Below, in pieces: positions 7,076 through 12,205 of a stretch of 22,013 bases of DNA; positions within the stretch are counted from its first letter, which is position 1; the number at the start of each line of letters is the position of its first letter. The stretch comes from a virus. The stretch covers positions 1 to 22,013 of IMG/VR virus record IMGVR_UViG_3300030108_006236. One strand, given 5' to 3'. Position numbers and translations under genes: made by a program. The notes under the pieces are model-generated. The model ran no database searches, had not been told where the DNA came from, and saw nothing but the letters and a program-made list of their open reading frames with translations.

Positions 7076-8159
7076 AGATCCCAAAACAGGCACAGGAAAA
7101 AAGCCCAAAGGTTCTGGTCGCAGACTATATACTGATGAGAATCCAAAGGACACCGTTGGTGTGGAATTCTCAAGTGCCGCAGCAGTTAGGAGAACCTTAG
7201 CAAAAGCATCTTTTAAATCTAAGTCACATAAGAGACAATCACAGATTATTAATCTTATTCACCAGCGCGCAAGGGCTGCGTATCAAAACGCAAAAGACCC
7301 AGCGGTGAAGAAGAGGCTAAAGGGCGCCCTTGATTATGCCGAGGAAAGAAAAGAGGCTTCGAAGAGGAAAACAAAAAGAATGCAGAAAGCTAAGAACGAA
7401 TCTTTGACCACCGCACAAACTCTTCAGCAAATTGTTTTAGAGGAAATTGAAGCAGTTCTCGATGAGGATCTTCGTAAGTGGTTTAAGCGCAAAGGAGCCC
7501 CTGGCAAAAAGGGTGGTTGGGTCGATTGTAACGCGCCAAAATACAAAGACGGAAAGAAAGTTGGATACAAAGCCTGTGGGCGCTCAAAAGGTGAGAAGAG
7601 ATCTAAGTATCCTGCCTGTCGCCCCACAGCTGCAGCCTGTAAGTCTAAAGGTAAGGGTAAGAAGTGGGGTAAAAAAGCTGCAAAAAAATCTAAGAGAAAG
7701 AGGAAGGCTAACGAGAATATGAACCTTGATCAGATTATTTTTGAGACAACAAGAGAGTTTGTTTTTCGAGAGATTGTGCAACCTCACCTTACCGAGGCGT
7801 TTTTGGAGGACGGAACCCCTGTCTGTGTCGCTTGTTTGAGCGAGCAGCTCTTCGAGGCAACTTGTGATTGCCCTCACTTAGTGTACGAAGCCGAGTATCA
7901 GGGGCGCAAAGTGAAGCTTAATAAGCCTATGAGAGGCGATGTTAAGAAGTTTAAGGTCTATGTTAAGGACCCGAAGACAGGAAACATTAAGAAAGTTAAC
8001 TTTGGTCATGGCGGAACTAGCGCAAAGAAAAAGGGTGAGAAGACAATGAAGATTCGCAAGTCAAACCCAAAGGCGCGCAAGTCATTTAGGGCTCGTCACA
8101 ATTGCGATAACCCAGGTCCAAAGACGAAGGCACGCTACTGGTCGTGCAAGAAATGGTAA
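7056..8159 (+). CDS. Multi-module basic phage protein with internal tag (possible polyprotein)
   Basis: This is a 367-residue, very Lys/Arg-rich protein. The frame opens at GTG 7056; ATG at 7068 (residue 5, MSKDPK) is equally likely. Modules in order: residues 20-110, a helical basic unit (GRRLYTDENPKDTVGV and onward); residues 117-136, LTTAQTLQQIVLEEIEAVLD, an internal copy of the tag followed by L-D-E; residues 139-196, KWF then WVDCN, YKACG and YPACRPTAAAC, a DUF5872-like Cys unit; residues 222-250, NMNLDQIIFE and HLTEAF, a weaker tag-like segment with L-T-E; residues 256-275, two CxxC-like pairs; residues 295-367, KVYVKDPKTGNIKKVNFG ending RARHNC, GPKTKARYWSCKKW. I recall several of these modules as separate phage proteins, so this may be a fusion processed in the head. 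Confidence 0.8.
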   Translation: MKGQMSKDPKTGTGKKPKGSGRRLYTDENPKDTVGVEFSSAAAVRRTLAKASFKSKSHKRQSQIINLIHQRARAAYQNAKDPAVKKRLKGALDYAEERKEASKRKTKRMQKAKNESLTTAQTLQQIVLEEIEAVLDEDLRKWFKRKGAPGKKGGWVDCNAPKYKDGKKVGYKACGRSKGEKRSKYPACRPTAAACKSKGKGKKWGKKAAKKSKRKRKANENMNLDQIIFETTREFVFREIVQPHLTEAFLEDGTPVCVACLSEQLFEATCDCPHLVYEAEYQGRKVKLNKPMRGDVKKFKVYVKDPKTGNIKKVNFGHGGTSAKKKGEKTMKIRKSNPKARKSFRARHNCDNPGPKTKARYWSCKKW

Positions 8160-8162
8160 ATT

Positions 8163-8615
8163 ATGAAAATATTGCTCGAAAACTGGAGAAAGTTTCTCAC
8201 AGAGGTTAAAAACCTCATCTGCCCTCCAGCCACACAAGATTTAGAACTCAACACTCGCAATCGCAATAATGCTATTAAAGCAGATTATATACAATATGGT
8301 CCCCTTAATCTTGAAGATGAGGGTTATTGGGATCGAGCAGCGGAACATTGGAATACAACACCTGATGTTGCAAAGAAATCACGCTGCGCTAACTGCATTG
8401 CCTTTGATATTTCACCCAGAATGCTTGATTGTTTGCCTGGTCCAGTGTCTCAACCCATTGAGGACGCTGAAGGGTATCTTGGATACTGCTGGATGCACCA
8501 CTTTAAGTGCCACAGTGCACGTGCCTGCTACACTTGGGCAGCAGGTGGACCCATCGATGACGACAAGACATCGGCAGAGTGGCAAGAAAAGTCCGGAAAT
8601 TTTGAAAAAGAATGA
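8163..8615 (+). CDS. HiPIP-like Cys-rich protein with ENWR-type tag
   Basis: This 150-residue protein begins MKILLENWRKFLTE, the same tag class as at 4478, with L-T-E at its end. The C-terminal half has C75-x2-C78 (RCANCIAFD), C90, GYC109, FKC116 and C122 in SARACYTWAAGGP. CxxC, then a spaced Cys, then G-Y/W-C recalls the four-Cys cluster of high-potential iron-sulfur proteins, which are small electron carriers. Loop lengths differ from classic HiPIPs, and there are two extra Cys, so another metal site is possible. The next gene, a cytochrome c, overlaps its stop by four bases, which supports a redox role. No export signal is seen. Confidence 0.72.
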   Translation: MKILLENWRKFLTEVKNLICPPATQDLELNTRNRNNAIKADYIQYGPLNLEDEGYWDRAAEHWNTTPDVAKKSRCANCIAFDISPRMLDCLPGPVSQPIEDAEGYLGYCWMHHFKCHSARACYTWAAGGPIDDDKTSAEWQEKSGNFEKE

Positions 8616-8932
8616 AATATTTTGCCCTAACCGCAATAATTGGCGGTCTTGTTGCCGCTGATAGCGATTTTAATTTCTCTTTTATGACCGCAAGGACCGG
8701 TCCAGAGGTGTATGAGGCGTTTTGCCAAAGCTGCCACGGGGAAAATGGGCGTGGAGCAGGACCAGAGACCAATCTTTATGCTAATCGTCGACGCCTCCGC
8801 ACTGCTGACGGTGATCTTATAACAAGTATTCTGGATGGCAAGGGTGAAATGCCGGGATATTCCAATATTTTGACCTATGACGAGGCTCAAAATGTTTTAA
8901 ATTACATCCGAGAGGACCTAAAGCGTCGATAA
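8612..8932 (+). CDS. Small monohaem c-type cytochrome
   Basis: This 106-residue protein has a canonical haem c attachment site C38-Q-S-C41-H42, preceded by VYEAF and followed by GENGRGAGP. The distal Met ligand is likely Met80 in GKGEMPGYSNILTYDEAQNV, and the C-terminal helix NVLNYIREDLK is typical of class I cytochromes (cytochrome c6/c551 type). The N-terminus (KYFALTAIIGGLVAA) can serve as a short export signal or membrane anchor, needed because haem is attached outside the cytoplasm. The ATG overlaps the upstream stop (ATGA). It would depend on the host's cytochrome c maturation system. A cytochrome gene in a phage is very unusual. Confidence 0.85.
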   Translation: MKYFALTAIIGGLVAADSDFNFSFMTARTGPEVYEAFCQSCHGENGRGAGPETNLYANRRRLRTADGDLITSILDGKGEMPGYSNILTYDEAQNVLNYIREDLKRR

Positions 8933-8933
8933 A

Positions 8934-9203
8934 ATGAGAATTTTAAGACTTTTTACTGATCATCCGCGTGAAGTTGGCGAAACTTATCTCTCGCATGCCT
9001 TATCTGCTTCTAAGATTGCCTTGAAATTTGCCATTGCAGCGCCCATGCAACTTTTGCACGCCGTTTTTCCATTTATTCAACCCCCTTTTGGGTCAGATAC
9101 CACTTCAATGAAGGCTTTTTTACGAAAAATGAGCCCAAAAAGACGAAAAAAGCAGTCTAAACCCTGTTGCGGCGGACAACAGTGTCAAAATAGCGCTTCA
9201 TAA
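8934..9203 (+). CDS. DUF6356-like small membrane-associated protein
   Basis: This 89-residue protein has FTDHPREVGETYLSHA at residues 7-22, the HP-x-x-VGETY-x-x-H signature I remember from the bacterial family DUF6356. A hydrophobic segment follows (residues 28-48, ALKFAIAAPMQLLHAVFPFI). The tail is basic and ends with CC and QC (KPCCGGQQCQNSAS), which could bind metal. The function of the family is unknown to me. The gene starts one base after the cytochrome stop, so it belongs to the same redox-like unit. Its 3' end overlaps the convergent J-domain gene by 47 bases. Confidence 0.68.
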   Translation: MRILRLFTDHPREVGETYLSHALSASKIALKFAIAAPMQLLHAVFPFIQPPFGSDTTSMKAFLRKMSPKRRKKQSKPCCGGQQCQNSAS

Positions 9204-9798
9204 GCTCTTTTCGAGGCATTTCATCCTCCAGATCATACCACATCCATGCCGCAGTCTTTTGAATGCCCTTTATTTTGCTTTTTATGCGTCTTGCCTCTTC
9301 TTTCATCAACTTTAGGTCATTTGGTGTTGGATCCGGCAGATCTAAGCCCATTCGACGAGCAATTTGTTGTAATTTGAAGTAATTCGACTCTTCTGCAGCC
9401 TCTTTTGCTTGCAAAAACACCTGTTTATTAACAATTTGAACCTCTTTATTGGCATTTGTGAACTTATCGGGGTGTGTTTTTGTAGCAATTTGCTTAAAAA
9501 GTTTGCTAATTTGCTCCGGTTTGCCCTTTTTTTCAAGCTGTTTTACGTCTTCATCAACGTTCACTCCGTCCTCATCATGGAAGCTAATCGCGTCTGGATC
9601 GGACGATTTTATATCTTTTACGTCCTCTTTTATGATATCTGTCTCGTAATTTATGTTTTGAGAGGCACAATACGCTAAAAATGCCCTCTGAAACTCTCTT
9701 CGAGCGTCATCTTGGACGTCTTCGTGGTATTCTAGGTCCTCATACAGGAATTCTAGCTCCAAAAGGAGCCTTTTATATTTTGCTTGTAGTCTTTTCAC
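9157..9798 (-). CDS. J-domain (DnaJ-like) protein
   Basis: The only convincing minus-strand gene in the window, 213 residues, with a GTG start. Residues 1-50 are a charged coiled coil. Residues 96-150 form a J-domain-like hairpin: ISKLFKQIATKTHPDK carries the H109-P-D motif, followed by FLQAKEAAEESNYFKLQQIA. J-domains stimulate the ATPase of Hsp70 (DnaK), so the phage protein may redirect host chaperones to virion assembly or replication. The C-terminus (165-213) is helical and basic. A TATAAT on the minus strand (in 9799-9850) is divergent from the promoter for 9851. Its 3' end overlaps the DUF6356-like gene, so antisense effects on that gene are possible. Confidence 0.8.
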   Translation of the reverse strand: MKRLQAKYKRLLLELEFLYEDLEYHEDVQDDARREFQRAFLAYCASQNINYETDIIKEDVKDIKSSDPDAISFHDEDGVNVDEDVKQLEKKGKPEQISKLFKQIATKTHPDKFTNANKEVQIVNKQVFLQAKEAAEESNYFKLQQIARRMGLDLPDPTPNDLKLMKEEARRIKSKIKGIQKTAAWMWYDLEDEMPRKELMKRYFDTVVRRNRV

Positions 9799-9850
9799 GT
9801 AGATAAGTAGAAATTGAGCACTAATTATACTACAAAGGGAGCCAACTGTT
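9799..9850. promoter_or_regulatory. Divergent promoter region
   Basis: The 52 bases separate the minus-strand J-domain gene from the plus-strand tagged gene. The plus strand reads ACTAATTATACT about 31 bases before the ATG at 9851, with AAGGGAG as ribosome-binding site. The minus strand reads TAGTATAATTAG. Both could serve as -10 elements, so the two genes may be switched reciprocally. Confidence 0.45.
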
Positions 9851-10165
9851 ATGAAGTTTACACAAGAAACGCTACGTCAGCTTATTTCTGAAGAGATTGA
9901 AAATTATCTAAATGAGATGAGCGATGAAGATGACCCAATGAGAGCACTTTATCCTCGTGAGAAAGTAATGGCAAACTTGGCTAAACTAGAAGCATACATT
10001 AAAGACCTTGAGGACCAACTACAGAAGCGTGGAATTGACCCTGATGGTCCAACTGTTGGTCCGACCGGAACTCAAATTGTGGAGCCTCTTGCCACTACAC
10101 CAGTGGGTGAAAAACCCAGACGCTCCAGTGTGGCAGCTACAAGACTCCTAGATCCCAGAAATTAA
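9851..10165 (+). CDS. Small tagged putative virion protein
   Basis: This 104-residue protein has the tag MKFTQETLRQLISEEIENYL then N-E (L-N-E tripeptide). Residues 33-60 are a coiled-coil-like helix (MANLAKLEAYIKDLEDQLQK). The tail is Pro/Thr/Gly-rich and flexible (DPDGPTVGPTGTQIVEPLA). No known domain is seen. It is separated from the first tagged block by the redox cassette and the reverse-strand gene, which shows that tagged genes are not confined to one operon. Confidence 0.8.
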   Translation: MKFTQETLRQLISEEIENYLNEMSDEDDPMRALYPREKVMANLAKLEAYIKDLEDQLQKRGIDPDGPTVGPTGTQIVEPLATTPVGEKPRRSSVAATRLLDPRN

Positions 10166-10186
10166 AAAGTAATTTAAGTCTTTTTG

Positions 10187-10208
10187 CCCCCTAGTTTATA
10201 ATAGGGGG
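10187..10208 (+). promoter_or_regulatory. Hairpin with TATAAT loop and RBS in its 3' arm
   Basis: CCCCCTA (10187-10193) pairs perfectly with TAGGGGG (10202-10208), with loop GTTTATAA. AGGGGG is the likely ribosome-binding site of the gene at 10217. TATAAT (10198-10203) spans the loop and 3' arm. The T-tract of a terminator is absent. The layout matches the hairpin at 5207-5227: read-through RNA would hide the ribosome-binding site, while RNA started at the internal TATAAT would not. Confidence 0.5.
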
Positions 10209-10216
10209 AATTTATT

Positions 10217-10483
10217 ATGTCTAAGCCAACTAAAGCAGATCCGCTTATAGAAAAACTATTTGAAAACAAGGCAAACAACGCCTATCCCACAGTTGTAGTA
10301 TCTGGTAGTGGAGACGCTTGGTTTCTTAATCCTAAAACAAAAACTATGGAAAGAATATTTAGAGGATCTGTTGTACAAAGGGTTACTTCGGCGCCAGATG
10401 AGAGAGGAAGACACTTGGTTAAATTAGGCGCAATCTACATTATGATACCTGATGAAGAATTGTTTTCAATTGGGGATAACTAA
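10217..10483 (+). CDS. Small phage protein, unknown
   Basis: This 88-residue protein has a short helical start (DPLIEKLFENK) then a beta-rich segment (YPTVVVSGSGDAWFLNPKTK and RGSVVQRVTSAPDERGRHLV). It could be a small SH3-like or beta-barrel fold, but I do not recognise it. It carries no tag and no membrane segment. The AGGGGG ribosome-binding site is embedded in a hairpin. The stop is followed immediately by the ATG of the next small gene. Confidence 0.68.
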   Translation: MSKPTKADPLIEKLFENKANNAYPTVVVSGSGDAWFLNPKTKTMERIFRGSVVQRVTSAPDERGRHLVKLGAIYIMIPDEELFSIGDN

Positions 10484-10660
10484 ATGATGCAGAATGATCT
10501 TCTATCGTATTGGGTGGTAAAAATCTATGATCCATCAATTGATATGTTTTGTGATGTTTATAAATCATATGGTAAAAATATAGCCGAAGAAAAGCTTATT
10601 AAGTATCTAGCTCAAGGAAAGTGTGCCGTGGTGGAATACAGAACTCTACCATTAATTTAA
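10484..10660 (+). CDS. Small phage protein, 58 residues
   Basis: The frame ATG-ATG-CAG opens directly after the stop of the upstream gene and runs 58 codons: MMQNDLLSYWVVKIYDPSID, then FCDVYKSYGKN and a helix to LPLI. The reading is aromatic-rich and looks coding. Its stop is two bases before the ATG at 10663, which fits a chain of coupled genes. The function is not recognised. Confidence 0.55.
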   Translation: MMQNDLLSYWVVKIYDPSIDMFCDVYKSYGKNIAEEKLIKYLAQGKCAVVEYRTLPLI

Positions 10661-10662
10661 CC

Positions 10663-10935
10663 ATGCAGCCCACAGAGCATATTTTTGGAAATTCTAAGTT
10701 AAAAAAAATTAAAACTGGGGATTTGGTGCGGTGGCATAGTCTCGCTAAAGAAGGGGCACCTAACTATAAAGAAAATATTGGCATAGTTACAAATGTGCAC
10801 GTTGATGAGCGCGGGGGACGTCATGTGGCTATGGCAAAGATTATCCTCTTGGGTCACGAAGGCGCACCAAGTCAAGAAGTGGAGGTATTTCTTGCGTGTC
10901 TAAAGGTGATATCTCCCAGCACAATATCAAGATAG
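10663..10935 (+). CDS. Small SH3-like protein, paralogue of next gene
   Basis: The frame is open from 10621, but the ATG at 10663, two bases after the preceding stop, gives a compact 90-residue protein. Core: KIKTGDLVRWHSLAKE, NYKENIGIVTNV, and EVEVFLACLKVIS. GDLV plus GIV in a short beta-rich protein suggests an SH3- or KOW-like barrel. The following gene shares the IK-x-GDLV, S-x-x-x and NY...GIV pattern, so the pair may have arisen by duplication. The gene overlaps the next one by 40 bases. Confidence 0.6.
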   Translation: MQPTEHIFGNSKLKKIKTGDLVRWHSLAKEGAPNYKENIGIVTNVHVDERGGRHVAMAKIILLGHEGAPSQEVEVFLACLKVISPSTISR

Positions 10936-11132
10936 GAGATTTGGTAACTTATCTTAGCATTCGAGAACTAACGGAAGAAAACTATCAACAAAAAATAACT
11001 ATTCATGGCATTGGCATTGTAATCTTCTTAGATGATGAATACGCCAAAGTTTATTGGATACATGCTAAACAGTTTTTATGGGTAATGACAAACAAGCTTA
11101 CGACTTTTAAAAAATTAGACCCTAGATACTAA
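10896..11132 (+). CDS. Small SH3-like protein, paralogue of previous gene
   Basis: This 78-residue protein starts at GTG 10896, ten bases after GGAGG, so translation begins inside the previous gene. Core: NIKIGDLVTYLSIRE, NYQQKITIHGIGIVIFLDDE, and AKVYWIHAKQF. It aligns by eye with the upstream product at IK-x-GDLV and GIV. No catalytic motif is seen. Small barrel proteins of this type in phages often contact virion or nucleic acid, but the role here is unknown. Confidence 0.58.
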   Translation: MSKGDISQHNIKIGDLVTYLSIRELTEENYQQKITIHGIGIVIFLDDEYAKVYWIHAKQFLWVMTNKLTTFKKLDPRY

Positions 11133-11144
11133 TGAGGGAGTTTT

Positions 11145-11306
11145 ATGAATACTCTAGATCTTATAATTTGGGAAAGATATAAAAAAGCTCAACAAGAACG
11201 CCCTAGTGTGCAGATACCGCTTCCACTAGCGCCGGTGCCTCAAAAAAAGCCGATAAATAACGAAAAAGATAAAGAAAAACGCGGCGTATACATCTTTGAG
11301 ATGTAA
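11145..11306 (+). CDS. Small Pro-rich phage protein, 53 residues
   Basis: An ATG preceded by GAGGGAG opens a 53-codon frame: MNTLDLIIWERYKKAQQERP, a Pro-rich stretch (IPLPLAPVPQKKP), a Lys/Glu-rich part, and a hydrophobic end GVYIFEM. Short hydrophobic ends joined by a disordered Pro-rich middle suggest a linear interaction peptide. I recall similar small ORFs from marine phages, with no known role. The start is well supported by the ribosome-binding site. Confidence 0.6.
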   Translation: MNTLDLIIWERYKKAQQERPSVQIPLPLAPVPQKKPINNEKDKEKRGVYIFEM

Positions 11307-11318
11307 TTATTACACACA

Positions 11319-11975
11319 ATGCATTGTAAAATTAAAAATTATTCAGATTTGGATATGAGCAAAGCTTTGCCCTTGGTAAAGAGTCTATATTCTTATGCCC
11401 AAAGGAAAATGGGATTCAATCACCCCGCTGATATTACTTTTCAGTCCGATATTAAAAATTCTAATTTAAACCTGGGTAGAACAGCCCACTATCATCCTGA
11501 TACACACACTGTTACAATTTATACCGATAAAAGGCACATAAAGGACATTCTAAGGTCCATGGCGCATGAATTGGTACACCATGATCAAAATTGCAATGGA
11601 GCCTTTGAGGAGCCGTTTGAGAGCGGTCCTGGGTATGCTCAAAAAGATGATCGAATGAGAGAACTTGAGCGAGATGCATACGAGCGCGGGAATATGATTT
11701 TTCGAGATTGGGAAGATACATACAAACAAGCGCTCAACGAGACTAATTATTATAGAAAGGAGGCACCAAAAATGTCAAAAAAGATTACCGAGCAACAGCT
11801 TCGTCAAATTGTTCGCAAAGTCCTACAAGAGAAGCTTGCGAAGAATGAGGCAGAGGTTGTCACCGAAACAGTAGAAGAGGAAGCTTCAACCACGGCGACT
11901 AAGGAAGAAATTTCTAACGATCAGTGGTATCAAAATAACCTCTTTGAATCGCTTAAAAGAAAGTGGACAAAATAA
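11319..11975 (+). CDS. HExxH metallopeptidase-like protein with tagged C-terminal part
   Basis: This 218-residue protein has DILRSMAHELVHHDQN, with zinc motif H83-E-L-V-H87. A possible third ligand lies in RMRELERDAYERGN (E115 or E117), as in gluzincin-type peptidases. The catalytic module covers about residues 1-140. At residue 152 a copy of the tag begins (MSKKITEQQLRQIVRKVLQE), followed by an acidic tail (TETVEEEAS). An AAAGGAGG ribosome-binding site lies eight bases before the codon for this Met, so the C-terminal 67 residues may also be made alone. The peptidase might act on peptidoglycan or on virion proteins. Confidence 0.75.
   Translation: MHCKIKNYSDLDMSKALPLVKSLYSYAQRKMGFNHPADITFQSDIKNSNLNLGRTAHYHPDTHTVTIYTDKRHIKDILRSMAHELVHHDQNCNGAFEEPFESGPGYAQKDDRMRELERDAYERGNMIFRDWEDTYKQALNETNYYRKEAPKMSKKITEQQLRQIVRKVLQEKLAKNEAEVVTETVEEEASTTATKEEISNDQWYQNNLFESLKRKWTK
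11772..11975 (+). CDS. Nested in-frame tagged protein (internal start)
   Basis: Inside the metallopeptidase gene, AAAGGAGG (11756-11763) is followed after eight bases by ATG 11772. The 67-residue product opens MSKKITEQQLRQIVRKVLQE, the same kind of N-terminus that starts separate genes elsewhere. This is a better ribosome-binding site than the one for the full-length frame. Either two products are made from one gene, or a peptidase gene has fused in frame with a tagged gene. No stop or frameshift separates them. Confidence 0.6.
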   Translation: MSKKITEQQLRQIVRKVLQEKLAKNEAEVVTETVEEEASTTATKEEISNDQWYQNNLFESLKRKWTK

Positions 11976-12000
11976 ATTAATTCGAGCGGGGGGTCGGATA

Positions 12001-12189
12001 TTGTATGAGAAATGGGATCACGGAGTAACAACTATCAACGAACTTGGAAGAAAAGTTTATAAAAAGTTTTACTCCAAAGAAAAAGCATTAGAATATATGC
12101 ACAAAAACTTATCTAGCGGAAGATGGGCAGTTTACTGGGATCGAAAACAGTCGCCCAACTTCTTCTATGCTGGTGTAGAAACAATATAA
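12001..12189 (+). CDS. Small phage protein, unknown
   Basis: The frame is open from 11944, overlapping the previous gene, but has no ATG near the start. TTG 12001 has a G-rich stretch (GGGGGG, about 11987-11993) upstream and gives a 63-residue product: YEKWDHGVTTINELGRKVYK, FYSKEKALEYMHKN, GRWAVYWDRKQSPNF. TTG 11944 would give 82 residues. The start is uncertain. It is a small alpha/beta protein with many aromatics; the role is not recognised. Confidence 0.5.
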   Translation: MYEKWDHGVTTINELGRKVYKKFYSKEKALEYMHKNLSSGRWAVYWDRKQSPNFFYAGVETI

Positions 12190-12205
12190 AGGAAAAAATA
12201 AAAAA

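Noticed and set aside
8163-9203. The cytochrome/HiPIP-like block as contaminating host DNA
   Set aside because: The first gene carries a phage-style tag with a second copy in the phage block at 4478, and the spacing and overlaps match those of the phage genes around it.
9409-9678. Plus-strand frames opposite the J-domain gene
   Set aside because: They are hydrophobic shadows of the Lys/Glu-rich J-domain protein; the HPD motif supports the minus-strand reading.
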